Both the position numbers and the translations under genes were made by a program. Under the pieces are notes generated by a model. The model searched no databases, was not told the DNA's origin, and worked only from the letters and a program-made list of their open reading frames with translations. From positions 1 through 64,000 of the forward strand of contig JANQSA010000072.1 of assembly GCA_028284285.1 (NCBI GenBank): 64,000 bases of DNA, read 5' to 3'. This document shows, in pieces, positions 8,546 to 17,431 of this stretch (the stretch's first letter is position 1; each line of letters starts with the position of its first letter). This DNA comes from Croceivirga sp. (lineage in GTDB: Bacteria > Bacteroidota > Bacteroidia > Flavobacteriales > Flavobacteriaceae).

Positions 8546-10960
8546 ATGAAAATCTCTTTCAACTGGCTCAAGCAGTTCTTACGGCTTGATTGGAATGCTG
8601 AAAAAACCGCCGAACTCCTTACCAGCCTTGGCCTTGAGGTAGAGGGCATTGAGGAATTTGAGTCTGTAAAAGGCAGTTTAAAAGGTGTTGTTGTTGGGCA
8701 TGTACTGGATTGCAAAAAGCATCCGAATGCAGACCGGTTGAAGCTAACACATGTAGATATTGGAGAAAAGGAGCCGGTACAAATTGTTTGTGGTGCTCCA
8801 AATGTAGAAAAGGGACAAAAGGTGCCTGTAGCCACAATTGGAACTATACTATACTCCAAAGAAGGAGAGCCCTGGGAAATTAAAAAAGGAAAAATACGGG
8901 GAGAAGAAAGCTATGGAATGATCTGTGCGGAAGATGAATTGGGTTTAGGGGACAGCCACGATGGCATAATGGTTTTAGCACAAAACCTGGCGTCAGGAAC
9001 TCCTTTGGCTTCTCTATTTGAAGTGGAACATGACCACGTATTTGAAATTGATCTTACCCCTAATCGATCGGACGCCATGAGTCATTATGGCGTAGCCAGG
9101 GACCTCAAAGCCGGTTTAGAGCAATTTGAGGTATTTAAAGAACTCATCACCCCATCTACCAGTAATTTTTCCATTGACAACCGATCACTCAAAATCAATG
9201 TAGAGGTAGAGAATAAAGAACTGGCACCACGCTATTGCGGGATAACCCTAAAAAATATTTTGGTTCAGGAGTCCCCGAATTGGTTAAAAAACAGACTTAA
9301 TTCCATAGGACTGTCTCCCATCAACAACATCGTTGACATTACCAATTATGTACTGCATGAATTGGGGCAGCCGCTGCACGCTTTTGATGCAATGAAGATT
9401 AAAGGCGAAAAGGTGGTGGTGAAGACCTTACCCCAGGGTACAAAGTTTGTCACGCTTGACGGGATAGAACGTGAACTTCACGAGGAAGATCTGATGATCT
9501 GCGATGCTGAAAAGCCGATGTGTATTGCCGGTGTTTTCGGAGGAATACATTCGGGAGTGACCAACGATACTACTTCAATATTTTTAGAGAGTGCGTATTT
9601 TGATCCCGTTTCCATCCGGAAAACAGCAAAAAGACATGGCCTTAGTACGGACGCTTCCTTTAGATTTGAACGTGGGGTGGACATCAATATTACAGAATAT
9701 GCCTTAAAACGGGCTGCTGCACTCATAAAGGAAGTGGCGGGGGGCGAGATCAGTTCGGGAATAGTAGACCTCTACCCTGTTAAAAAGAAGGACCATCAGG
9801 TTTTTTTGACCTTTGAAAAAATTAATAAGCTTATTGGTCATGAGATCCCAAAGGATACGATCAAATCCATACTCGCAGCGTTGGAAATTAAGGTAAATAG
9901 TTTTACGGAAGCAGGTTTAGGGCTTACCATTCCGTCCTATAGGACAGATGTTGAGCGGGAAGTAGATGTTATAGAAGAGATTTTGAGAGTATATGGATAC
10001 GATAACATCGAGGTACAACCAAAAATTACAGCTTCCGTAGCCAGTATTTCCAAATATGAAAATTACAAGCTTCAAAATACTGTTGGGGACTATCTGGCAG
10101 CCAATGGCTTTTTTGAGATCTTAACTAACAGTTTGGTCGGGGCAAACGCCTCAGAGAAAAGCACTGCGGGTACGGTACAGATTATGAATCCATTAAGTTC
10201 GGATCTTTCGGTAATGAGAACTTCCATGCTACATACCGGATTGGAGAGCTTACGTTATAATCAGAACAGAAAGAATCCCAACCTGAAATTTTTTGAATTT
10301 GGCAAAACCTACGTTTTCAGGGATAAGGAATACTACGAACAAGACAGATTGGCCCTCTATGTTTTGGGTAATCGAAATGAAGAGCATTGGATTTCACAGA
10401 GCCAACCCACCGACTTTTTTTATTTGAAAGGAGTGATCATTTCTGTTTTGGAACGAATGGGCCTGTCTTCGTTTCGAGAGCTACCCATTACGGATAATGT
10501 TTTCTCGGAAGGGCTGAGAATTGAGCATCAGGATACGGTATTCGTTGAATTTGGCCTGGTATCCGATACCATTACAAAAAAAGCAGAAATCAAAGGAAAG
10601 GTGTTTTATGCCGATTTTAACTGGAATACCCTGTTGAAATCAATTAACAATAGTCAAATTACCTTTCAAGACATCCCAAAATACCCGAAGGTAAAACGTG
10701 ATCTGGCGCTATTGCTTGACGAAAAGATCTCATTCCAGGAAATCCATGAAATTGCTTTCAATACCGAAAAGAACCTTCTTCTTGATGTTGCACTTTTTGA
10801 TGTTTACAGGGGAGAAAATCTGCCAAAAGGGAAAAAATCCTATGCCGTAAGCTTCACAATACAGGATTATAACAAGACCCTTACGGACAAGCAAATTGAA
10901 AAGGTAATGTCACGGCTTCAAAGAAGTTATGAAGAAAAACTCGGTGCCTCGCTACGATGA
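8546..10960 (+). CDS. pheT: Phenylalanyl-tRNA synthetase beta subunit
   Basis: This is the beta chain of the alpha2-beta2 enzyme that charges tRNA-Phe; it binds tRNA and carries the editing site. The 804-residue length is normal. Domains in order: an EMAP-II-like tRNA-binding OB fold (about residues 40-150, with NADRLKL and VCGAPN), the B3/B4 editing region (about 210-390), the B5 domain (about 410-480), the catalytic-like core and the C-terminal ferredoxin-like anticodon-binding domain (about 710-804, beginning near the PKYPKVKRDLALL segment). The pheS gene is not in this window, so the two subunits are encoded apart, as is common in this phylum. Confidence 0.97.
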   Translation: MKISFNWLKQFLRLDWNAEKTAELLTSLGLEVEGIEEFESVKGSLKGVVVGHVLDCKKHPNADRLKLTHVDIGEKEPVQIVCGAPNVEKGQKVPVATIGTILYSKEGEPWEIKKGKIRGEESYGMICAEDELGLGDSHDGIMVLAQNLASGTPLASLFEVEHDHVFEIDLTPNRSDAMSHYGVARDLKAGLEQFEVFKELITPSTSNFSIDNRSLKINVEVENKELAPRYCGITLKNILVQESPNWLKNRLNSIGLSPINNIVDITNYVLHELGQPLHAFDAMKIKGEKVVVKTLPQGTKFVTLDGIERELHEEDLMICDAEKPMCIAGVFGGIHSGVTNDTTSIFLESAYFDPVSIRKTAKRHGLSTDASFRFERGVDINITEYALKRAAALIKEVAGGEISSGIVDLYPVKKKDHQVFLTFEKINKLIGHEIPKDTIKSILAALEIKVNSFTEAGLGLTIPSYRTDVEREVDVIEEILRVYGYDNIEVQPKITASVASISKYENYKLQNTVGDYLAANGFFEILTNSLVGANASEKSTAGTVQIMNPLSSDLSVMRTSMLHTGLESLRYNQNRKNPNLKFFEFGKTYVFRDKEYYEQDRLALYVLGNRNEEHWISQSQPTDFFYLKGVIISVLERMGLSSFRELPITDNVFSEGLRIEHQDTVFVEFGLVSDTITKKAEIKGKVFYADFNWNTLLKSINNSQITFQDIPKYPKVKRDLALLLDEKISFQEIHEIAFNTEKNLLLDVALFDVYRGENLPKGKKSYAVSFTIQDYNKTLTDKQIEKVMSRLQRSYEEKLGASLR

Positions 10961-10971
10961 TACGCCCCTGA

Positions 10972-11538
10972 TTACAATTGGGAAGGTAAGATAACACTGT
11001 CTATCTCGTGGATTATCCCATTACTCAAATTAGCATCAGCTACAGTAATCTTAGCGGAATTACCCAAACCGTCTGTTAAAATTATATCGGTGCCTTGCAT
11101 GGTAGCCATAATCTTGTTTCCCTGTACGGAGGTAAAGCTAGCTCGCCCATTTCCCCTACACATGGCACGCAGTATTTTTGAAGCGGTCAAATTGCCGGCA
11201 ACGATATGATATGTAAGTAAGGATTTTAGTTTTTTTCTGTTTTCGGTTTTGAACAGATCTTTCAGTTCTGCATTGGTGAATCTTGAAAACGCATTATCCG
11301 AAGGTGCAAAAACGGTGAACGGTCCATTGGTTTCCAAAATGGAAGCAAGATCCGTCGCTTTTACTGCCGCGAAGAGTGTTTTGTGATTTTTGGAAGTTTG
11401 CGTTGCCTGTGTAATAGATTTCTCTTTTTTGAGATAAACTCCTGTTGATAAGGCCGTTAAACTATTGGTTTGGGCATGTGTAGCCAGACAACATACAAAG
11501 AGAGCCATGAGGTAGGTAGCGATTCGGGGGAATTTCAT
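10972..11538 (-). CDS. Secreted fasciclin (FAS1) domain protein
   Basis: A 188-residue exported protein with a Sec signal (MKFPRIATYL..., cleavage probably after the THAQ segment near residue 23). It has one FAS1 domain, shown by the opening NHKTLFAAVKATDLASILE and the internal GPFTVFAPSDNAFSRF motif (near residue 77), the YHIVAG segment (about 109) and the late NGIIHEIDSVILP (about 173). FAS1 domains mediate adhesion or surface interactions; no ligand can be inferred. It is convergent with pheT, 11 bases away. It has no lipobox, so it is probably free in the periplasm or surface-exported. Confidence 0.88.
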   Translation of the reverse strand: MKFPRIATYLMALFVCCLATHAQTNSLTALSTGVYLKKEKSITQATQTSKNHKTLFAAVKATDLASILETNGPFTVFAPSDNAFSRFTNAELKDLFKTENRKKLKSLLTYHIVAGNLTASKILRAMCRGNGRASFTSVQGNKIMATMQGTDIILTDGLGNSAKITVADANLSNGIIHEIDSVILPSQL

Positions 11539-11727
11539 AGGTTTTTCGTTGAACTTTTGAGACTTAGAGCACCAAAATCAATACTTTATCGATAAAACAC
11601 CAATTTAATCGACAAGATAGCATAATAGCTCGGATTAGCTAAAAGGCAAATAGGGAATATATAGAAATTAACAAAATATTAACGTTTAACAAAAAGCAAG
11701 AGGTTTTAGCAAGAAGATTCGATTCGG

Positions 11728-11735
11728 TAACTTTG
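11728..11735 (+). promoter_or_regulatory. -7 box that decides the start of the next gene
   Basis: TAACTTTG matches TAnnTTTG exactly. It overlaps the TTG (11733) that would otherwise be read as the start of the downstream gene, so translation must begin further on, at ATG 11763. No good -33 TTG is seen. Confidence 0.5.
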
Positions 11736-11762
11736 AGTAAAATCGCTGAAAAAGAAAAGAAT

Positions 11763-12482
11763 ATGTTTTTTGAAAAAACCAATATTGAAGATAGGCTTTC
11801 CAGATGGAGAGATAAAGTAGCAACTGAAGACAACGTACTTAACGAAGTATACCGCATTCTTCAGAAGGAGACGGAAAAGGAAGAAGCAATCGCAAATCGT
11901 CTGTCCAAACCTTCCACTTCTCATGCCAACAGCTTTGTTTTTGATCGGTTAGACGCTGACAAGATTTATCATATAGAACAACTTAAGAAAATTTGTATCG
12001 ATTATCGCCTGAGGTTTTTAGATTCCAAATATTTTAAAGGTAAAATCCCGGGTACGGCCATAGCCAAGATCAAAGAACTTGAAAAGCAGCACGAAACGGA
12101 GCTTAAAGGTTTTAAAATTATGGCTCCTTCAAAGCTTTTTAAACTGGAAGATAAAGATGATCCCCTTCTTTTTGCACCCATTGGCAATGATTACTATTAT
12201 TTGATTCACAAATGGGGGAATGATTTACATCCCTTACGGAAGCTATTGGTATGGCCTTTTAAAAACATAGTGAACCTCACAATAGTTACATTGCTGGTGA
12301 GTTATCTGATCACTTTGCTGGTGCCCAACGGTCTTTTTTCCAAACAAAACACCGCTGCAGAGTTCTGGATGATGTTTTTCTTTATGTTTAAATCCATAGC
12401 AGCAATAGTTATCTTTTATGGTTTTGCCCTGGGGAAAAACTTTAATCCTGCCATTTGGAACAGTAAATATTTTAATGCGTAA
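11763..12482 (+). CDS. Small membrane protein, function unknown
   Basis: A 239-residue protein: a charged, mostly helical N-terminal cytosolic region (about 1-165) followed by two hydrophobic segments near the C-terminus (about 172-193 and 205-225). I do not recognise the family. ATG 11763 is chosen because a TAnnTTTG box overlaps the upstream TTG at 11733. The cytosolic part contains Lys/Glu-rich helices, and then a globular PIGNDYYYLIHKWGND segment just before the first membrane helix. It is convergent with the ABC-F gene, with 6 bases between the stops. The layout suggests an inner-membrane-anchored cytosolic domain; no role is inferred. Confidence 0.7.
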   Translation: MFFEKTNIEDRLSRWRDKVATEDNVLNEVYRILQKETEKEEAIANRLSKPSTSHANSFVFDRLDADKIYHIEQLKKICIDYRLRFLDSKYFKGKIPGTAIAKIKELEKQHETELKGFKIMAPSKLFKLEDKDDPLLFAPIGNDYYYLIHKWGNDLHPLRKLLVWPFKNIVNLTIVTLLVSYLITLLVPNGLFSKQNTAAEFWMMFFFMFKSIAAIVIFYGFALGKNFNPAIWNSKYFNA

Positions 12483-12488
12483 TACGGT

Positions 12489-14117
12489 TTAGACCGGAAC
12501 GGCATACATCTTTTCCCGCTGTTGTTTGATGGCCTTATCGGACATGTATTCATCAAACGTCAGGTAGCGATCAATTACCCCTTTGGGAGTGATTTCTATG
12601 ATCCTGTTGGCCACACTTTGTACAAACGCGTGGTCATGGGTGGTAAGTAACACCGTGCCTTTAAAATTTTTAAGGGAATTATTGAAGGCGGTAATACTCT
12701 CCAAATCCAAATGATTTGTGGGTTCGTCCAACAAGAGTACGTTGGCGCGCAATAGCATCATCCTACTCAGCATGCAACGCACTTTTTCTCCTCCGGAGAG
12801 CACCGTGGATTTTTTAAGGGCTTCTTCCCCACTAAACAACATTTTTCCTAAAAAGCCCCTGATATATACTTCTTCTCTTTCTTCTTCGGTTTTCGTCCAC
12901 TGCCGGAGCCAATCTACAAGGTGGATACCCTCATTAAAAAAGTCATCATTGTTTGCTGGCAAATAAGCCTGAGTTGTTGTCACACCCCAACGGTACTCAC
13001 CGGTTTGGGCCTTTAGATTTCCCGTTACAATCTCGTAAAAAGCAGTTGAAGCCCTGGAGTCCCTTGAGATGATGGCCACCTTATCCCCTTTTGCCAAATT
13101 GATGTCCACATTGCTAAAAAGCATATCCCCATCTTCAGTGGTAGCCGACAGATTTTCAACATTCAGGATTTGATCCCCTGCTTCGCGTTCCTGCTCAAAA
13201 ATAATAGCCGGATATCTTCTGCTGGAGGGTTTGATGTCTTCTACTTTGAGCTTTTCCAACATTTTTTTTCGGGAAGTAGCCTGTTTGCTCTTGGCCACAT
13301 TAGCGCTAAAACGCTGGATGAATTCCTGGAGTTCCCTGGCTTTTTCTTCGGCCTTTTTGTTTTGTTGTGCACGTTGTCGAGCCGCTAACTGGCTACTTTC
13401 ATACCAAAATGTATAGTTCCCACTGAAAAGATTGATCTTTCCAAAATCAATATCCGCAATATGGGTACAAACGGCATCCAGAAAATGCCGGTCGTGTGAA
13501 ACCACGATCACGGTGTTCTCATAGCCCGCTAAAAAATGCTCCAGCCATTGAATAGTTTCATAGTCCAAATCGTTGGTGGGCTCATCCATGATAAGTACAT
13601 CCGGATTTCCAAAAAGCGCCTGGGCCAACAACACCCGAACCTTCAGCTTGGAATCCATGTCCTTCATCCCGGTATAATGCAGGCTTTCAGAAATACCTAA
13701 ATTGGACAACAAGGCAGCGGCATCACTCTCCGCATTCCATCCGTTCATTTCCTCAAACTGAACCTGCAATTCCCCTATTTTTTCGGCATTCTCATCGGTG
13801 TAATCCGCGTACAGCGCATCAATTTGCTTTTTAATGCTATAGAGCGGCGTATTGCCCATCATAACCGCTTCCAATACCGGAAATTCATCATAGGCATTGT
13901 GATCCTGTTCCAAAACGGACATACGCTTACCCGGCTCCAAATGGATATGGCCCGAAGTAGGTTCCATTTTTCCCGACAATATCTTTAGAAAAGTAGATTT
14001 TCCGGCGCCGTTAGCCCCAATAATACCATAACAATTGCCCTGTACAAAGGCAACATTTACCTCATCAAACAACACCCGTTTTCCAAACTGCACGGAAAGA
14101 TTGGAGACTGAAAGCAT
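12489..14117 (-). CDS. YbiT-like ABC-F ATPase with one degenerate ATP site
   Basis: A cytosolic tandem-NBD protein of the ABC-F family, which acts on the ribosome and has no membrane domain. The 542 residues match YbiT-type proteins. NBD1 has an intact Walker A (GANGAGKST, residues 34-42) and Walker B with LIMDEPTNDLD, but where LSGGQ is expected it reads roughly MDSKLKVR. A linker rich in Arg/Lys/Gln follows (about 245-310, with the SANVAKSKQATSR motif). In NBD2 the Walker A is lost: the P-loop reads SRDSRAST (351-358) with no GxGKS. Its signature LSGGEK and Walker B (LLLDEPTNHLD) are intact. One composite site is therefore complete and the other is doubly degenerate. A TAnnTTTG box lies 23 bases upstream. 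Confidence 0.9.
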   Translation of the reverse strand: MLSVSNLSVQFGKRVLFDEVNVAFVQGNCYGIIGANGAGKSTFLKILSGKMEPTSGHIHLEPGKRMSVLEQDHNAYDEFPVLEAVMMGNTPLYSIKKQIDALYADYTDENAEKIGELQVQFEEMNGWNAESDAAALLSNLGISESLHYTGMKDMDSKLKVRVLLAQALFGNPDVLIMDEPTNDLDYETIQWLEHFLAGYENTVIVVSHDRHFLDAVCTHIADIDFGKINLFSGNYTFWYESSQLAARQRAQQNKKAEEKARELQEFIQRFSANVAKSKQATSRKKMLEKLKVEDIKPSSRRYPAIIFEQEREAGDQILNVENLSATTEDGDMLFSNVDINLAKGDKVAIISRDSRASTAFYEIVTGNLKAQTGEYRWGVTTTQAYLPANNDDFFNEGIHLVDWLRQWTKTEEEREEVYIRGFLGKMLFSGEEALKKSTVLSGGEKVRCMLSRMMLLRANVLLLDEPTNHLDLESITAFNNSLKNFKGTVLLTTHDHAFVQSVANRIIEITPKGVIDRYLTFDEYMSDKAIKQQREKMYAVPV

Positions 14118-14140
14118 AACTTTTTTGTTTTAATTTCCGG

Positions 14141-14148
14141 CAAAAGTA
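14141..14148 (-). promoter_or_regulatory. -7 box of the ABC-F gene
   Basis: On the minus strand this reads TACTTTTG, an exact TAnnTTTG match ending 23 bases before the ATG at 14117. The nearest TTG on that strand (14174-14176) is 25 bases upstream, slightly beyond the usual spacing. Confidence 0.5.
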
Positions 14149-14256
14149 ATTAAAATAACCCCTTGAGTAACTTCAATAAAAAGTATTTAGGCTGCCAAAA
14201 ACGGTAGTTTAACAACATTTAACTGCTCATTAACAGCCGACTTTTTTTCCGATGTT

Positions 14257-14264
14257 TAGCTTTG
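14257..14264 (+). promoter_or_regulatory. -7 box of the cysteine-less thioredoxin-like lipoprotein
   Basis: TAGCTTTG matches TAnnTTTG. It lies within a longer in-frame reading that begins at 14252 and so argues for ATG 14282, 17 bases after the box, as the true start. No -33 TTG is evident. Confidence 0.5.
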
Positions 14265-14281
14265 TTTTACTGAATGGATAT

Positions 14282-15685
14282 ATGAAGCGACTTTTACTAC
14301 TTCTACCGCTTATCGGGAATATTTCATGTGGTGAAAATGAATTACCTACCGCAGCAGTACATTTTGCCGGAGAGATCGTTAATCCTACAAGTGATTATGT
14401 GGTGCTTCACAGAAACGACAAGGTAGTGGATTCTGCCCAACTGGATGAAAACAACCGCTTTTCCTTTGTCTTGGATTCTATTGATGAAGGGCTTCATCAT
14501 TTTGATCACTCCCCGCAAAGACAATATATTTTTTTAGAAAAGGGAGACAGCATTCTTATCCGTCTCAACGCATCCTCCTCTTATTTTGACGAGTCCCTGG
14601 TGTTTTCAGGGGATAATGAGGAAGTGAACAACTTTATGATAGAGATGTTCCTCACCTACGAGGATGAAGAGCCACTGATATATTCGTTCTACCCCCTTTC
14701 CCCGGAAGATTTTAGCGCCAAAATAGACTCCCTCCGCCAGCAGAAACTGGAAGAACTGGAACAGTTGTCCATATCCAGTGAGTTGTCTGAAAAAGCGTAT
14801 ACTATGGCAAAGGCTTCCATAGATTACCACAGCTATCTGTATAAAGAGAAATATCCTTTTTACCATAAAAAGAAAACAGGGGAAACCACGATACACAAAT
14901 TAGATTCGGCATTTTATACCCATAGGGAATCTCTTGACCTAAACAACGGGGAATTGAGTTATTTTAGGCCCTACTATGATTTTGTTAAAAACTATTTTGG
15001 CAATCTTTCCTATAAGGTCTGTAATGCCCTTTGCGGTATGGAAGGGTTTGCCAGTCCGGAAGAACAATTACATCTGAACAAGCATAAGTTGGCTCTGATA
15101 GATAGCTTGGTGGCCGAACCAAAGTTGAGGGATAATCTATTCAGAAATGTCGCCATGGACTATCTCTTAAAAGTGCATAATGCCAATAAAGATTGTGATG
15201 CTTTTATAAACGAGTTTGAAGCGCTTAGTAATAACGAAGCGCACAAAGAGGAGATCAAATATCTGTACAAAGGCATTCAAAATCTTCAACCACAGCAGGA
15301 GTTACCGGAGGTATGGCTGGAAAATGCCGAAGGAAATGCCGTTTCCTTAAAAGAAATTGCCAAAGGTAACAACACCGTATTTTATTTTTGGACCTCTGAC
15401 CAGAAGAGGCATTTCAGAAATGTTACGCGACACATAGCCAAGCTGAAGCTATTGCATCCCAACCATCAGTTCGCAGGAATTAGCCTAAAAACCAATAGGT
15501 CGGAATGGGTAGCATTATTGGATGATAGTGGAGTACGTCCTGAAAATCAATACCGGAGCACAGACTTTGAAGAAATTCAAAATGCGCTTATCGTAGACGG
15601 CCTTAACAAGTGTATTATTTCCCGGGACACGCTCGTTGTTAATGCCTTTGCCAATGTATTTACCTCTTTCCCTTCTAAAAACTGA
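14282..15685 (+). CDS. Thioredoxin-fold lipoprotein lacking redox cysteines
   Basis: A 467-residue lipoprotein with signal MKRLLLLLPLIG and lipobox ending NISC at residue 16. The N-terminal beta-rich region (about 25-120) resembles the DUF4369-type domain often fused to TlpA-like thioredoxins. A helical middle follows, then a C-terminal thioredoxin-like domain (about 335-467) beginning PEVWLENAEGNAVSL. At the position where relatives have WCxxC the sequence reads FYFWTSDQKRH, so both redox cysteines are missing and it cannot be a normal thiol oxidoreductase. Comparison with the intact relative at 7196-8419 makes this clear. It may bind partners or ligands instead. Confidence 0.75.
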   Translation: MKRLLLLLPLIGNISCGENELPTAAVHFAGEIVNPTSDYVVLHRNDKVVDSAQLDENNRFSFVLDSIDEGLHHFDHSPQRQYIFLEKGDSILIRLNASSSYFDESLVFSGDNEEVNNFMIEMFLTYEDEEPLIYSFYPLSPEDFSAKIDSLRQQKLEELEQLSISSELSEKAYTMAKASIDYHSYLYKEKYPFYHKKKTGETTIHKLDSAFYTHRESLDLNNGELSYFRPYYDFVKNYFGNLSYKVCNALCGMEGFASPEEQLHLNKHKLALIDSLVAEPKLRDNLFRNVAMDYLLKVHNANKDCDAFINEFEALSNNEAHKEEIKYLYKGIQNLQPQQELPEVWLENAEGNAVSLKEIAKGNNTVFYFWTSDQKRHFRNVTRHIAKLKLLHPNHQFAGISLKTNRSEWVALLDDSGVRPENQYRSTDFEEIQNALIVDGLNKCIISRDTLVVNAFANVFTSFPSKN

Positions 15686-15753
15686 TGAGACTAAATCGCT
15701 CTTGACAAGGTGACAGTACGGGATCAGAATACCTTTTTTTCCGTAGGGTATCT

Positions 15754-16410
15754 TTAGGGGTTTCCTTTTCTATAATCCGCCAAAAACTTTTCCAATCCTA
15801 TATCGGTAAGCGGATGTTTTAACAATCCTTCAATAGCGGAAAGTGGCCCTGTCATAACATCTGCCCCAATTTTTGCACAATCAATAACATGCATGGTATG
15901 TCGTATGGAGGCTGCTAAGATCTGGGTGGCGAAACCATAATTGTCATAGATAAGCCGCATCTCCGAGATCAAATTCAGCCCATCCGTGGAAATATCATCC
16001 AGACGTCCTAAAAAAGGAGATACATAAGTAGCCCCTGCTTTGGCTGCCAGAAGTGCTTGTCCGGGAGAAAAAACCAGGGTACAGTTGGTTCGGATACCTT
16101 TATCTGAAAAGTATTTTAAAGCTTTTACCCCGTCTTTGATCATCGGTACTTTCACCACAATCTGTTCATGAAGTTCTGCCAGTGCCTCCCCTTCTCTAAC
16201 AATCCCGTCAAAATCTGTAGCCACTACCTCCGCAGAAACATCGCCATCAACAATTTCGCAGATATCTATATAATGCTTTATGATATTATCATGGCCGGTA
16301 ATTCCTTCCTTAGCCATTAAAGACGGGTTAGTGGTCACCCCATCCAAAACACCAAGTTGCTGGGCTTCTTTAATCTGATCAAGATTGGCAGTATCAATAA
16401 AAAACTTCAT
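15754..16410 (-). CDS. fsa: Fructose-6-phosphate aldolase/transaldolase family protein
   Basis: A small class I aldolase-type TIM barrel of 218 residues. It opens [16 protein letters not shown] and carries the family segment [13 protein letters not shown] (about 24-36). The Schiff-base lysine is in IVVKVPM (near residue 86), and [19 protein letters not shown] follows (split here: NCTLVFS, then PGQALLA, about 110-125). Members act either as transaldolase, moving dihydroxyacetone units in the pentose phosphate pathway, or as fructose-6-phosphate aldolase; sequence alone does not separate these. It lies 23 bases downstream of the SDR gene on the same strand, probably cotranscribed. Confidence 0.9.
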   Translation of the reverse strand: MKFFIDTANLDQIKEAQQLGVLDGVTTNPSLMAKEGITGHDNIIKHYIDICEIVDGDVSAEVVATDFDGIVREGEALAELHEQIVVKVPMIKDGVKALKYFSDKGIRTNCTLVFSPGQALLAAKAGATYVSPFLGRLDDISTDGLNLISEMRLIYDNYGFATQILAASIRHTMHVIDCAKIGADVMTGPLSAIEGLLKHPLTDIGLEKFLADYRKGNP

Positions 16411-16433
16411 ATTCTTAAATTTTGACTATAAAA

Positions 16434-17243
16434 CTACAATTTATAATGGTTTGTAAGCATTCGTTCGTACCACCTTCCAGGTAAAATTTTCTTTAAGAAG
16501 ATGGAAAACTTTTGTAAAAAAGCGCCAACGGGATACCTGATCTTAGGTCGTTGTGTCCGGATCACGGAGGCTACCTTTTGGGCTACCAGTATGGGGTCTG
16601 CCCCGGCGTCTACATCCTCGTTCATCAAATCCAGCGTTTTTTGGTAGTTCCGGTAATAAGGAGAGCCTTTAATCGCCGGAGCATGATAGCGGCCGGCTGC
16701 TATGTTGGTAGCAAAATCGCCAGGAGCAATATTGGTTACTGTTATTCCAAAAGGTTTGACTTCCATTCGCAAGGTCTCCGTAAGCAGCTCCAGGGCGGAT
16801 TTGGTACCGGAATAAATTCCCCGGAAAGGGAGCCCCATATAACCGGCAATAGAAGTAATATTAATAATACGCCCCTTTTTTTGGGATCGCATATAGGGCA
16901 ATACACTTTTCATCATCCGTATGGGTCCGTACAGGTTGGTATCAAAAGCCTTTTCTATTTCTTCAAGCGGGGTTTCTTCCAAGGGTCCGGTAATTCCAAT
17001 TCCTGCATTATTGATCAGGACATCCAGTTTTCCGTGTTCGGCAATAATAGATTCAACGGCTTTATCAATAGATTCCTGCAGGCGCACGTCCAGCGCCAGT
17101 AACTTAAAATCAGTGAAATCCGAATGCTTCGTCAAATCCCGGGTTGTTCCATATACCGTGTAGCCAAGGGAAGATAAGTATACCCCTATTGCCTTGCCAA
17201 TCCCGGAAGATCCGCCGGTAATTAAAACCACCTTACTTTCCAT
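16434..17243 (-). CDS. Short-chain dehydrogenase/reductase
   Basis: A classical SDR of 269 residues that uses NAD(P)H to reduce or oxidise an unknown carbonyl or alcohol substrate. Rossmann cofactor motif TGGSSGIG at residues 9-16, structural NNAG near 78, and the catalytic Ser and Tyr-x-x-x-Lys in ITSIAG and YSGTKSA near residues 130-150. The C-terminal 40 residues are basic and hydrophobic (FLQKFSIFLKKILPGRWYE), suggesting association with membranes or lipid substrates. It probably leads a two-gene unit with the transaldolase-like gene. The substrate cannot be predicted. Confidence 0.9.
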   Translation of the reverse strand: MESKVVLITGGSSGIGKAIGVYLSSLGYTVYGTTRDLTKHSDFTDFKLLALDVRLQESIDKAVESIIAEHGKLDVLINNAGIGITGPLEETPLEEIEKAFDTNLYGPIRMMKSVLPYMRSQKKGRIINITSIAGYMGLPFRGIYSGTKSALELLTETLRMEVKPFGITVTNIAPGDFATNIAAGRYHAPAIKGSPYYRNYQKTLDLMNEDVDAGADPILVAQKVASVIRTQRPKIRYPVGAFLQKFSIFLKKILPGRWYERMLTNHYKL

Positions 17244-17294
17244 GTCGTAAAAACATCGCTAAACCGGCAATTCGCTTTTCTTCTTTTTCAAGCA

Positions 17295-17308
17295 TAAAAA
17301 ATGGCAAG
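17295..17308 (-). terminator. T-tract terminator of the SRP RNA gene
   Basis: On the minus strand the terminal stem strand CTTGCCAT runs straight into TTTTTTATGC, so the closing helix of the SRP RNA itself acts as the terminator stem followed by a U tract. Confidence 0.7.
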
Positions 17309-17398
17309 CTACCTACATCGCACCGCTACAACCGCATACCCTTGCTGCGTTCCCGCCCTGGGGGATTCTGCAGGAGCTGGTCGTGTAGGACTTGCCAT
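17301..17398 (-). ncRNA. ffs: Signal recognition particle RNA, small bacterial type
   Basis: The RNA core of the SRP, which pairs with Ffh to target membrane proteins. Read on the minus strand, the 98-base transcript begins AUGGCAAG and ends CUUGCCAU, so its ends pair perfectly. The conserved apical domain is visible as GCGGGAACGCAGCAAGG (about 17338-17356), with the GGAA tetraloop and the AGCA asymmetric-loop strand that bind Ffh. There is no Alu domain, as in other Gram-negative 4.5S-type RNAs. A run of T immediately after the closing stem gives termination, and a consensus promoter lies just upstream. Confidence 0.93.
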
Positions 17399-17401
17399 CT
17401 G

Positions 17402-17431
17402 CAAATATACGACCTTTAAAATTTGTTACAA
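17402..17431 (-). promoter_or_regulatory. SRP RNA promoter
   Basis: On the minus strand: TTG (17431-17429), 19-base spacer, TATATTTG (17409-17402). Only three bases (CAG) separate the box from the first base of the RNA's terminal helix, so this gene calibrates the distance between -7 box and transcription start in this organism. Confidence 0.85.

Noticed and set aside
11585-11596. Perfect palindrome TTTATCGATAAA upstream of the fasciclin gene
   Set aside because: A single 12-base AT-rich palindrome in a long AT-rich gap can arise by chance, and no second copy was found.
15725-15755. Hairpin around ATACC and GGTAT between convergent genes
   Set aside because: Five base pairs with a T-rich loop; insufficient for a terminator call.
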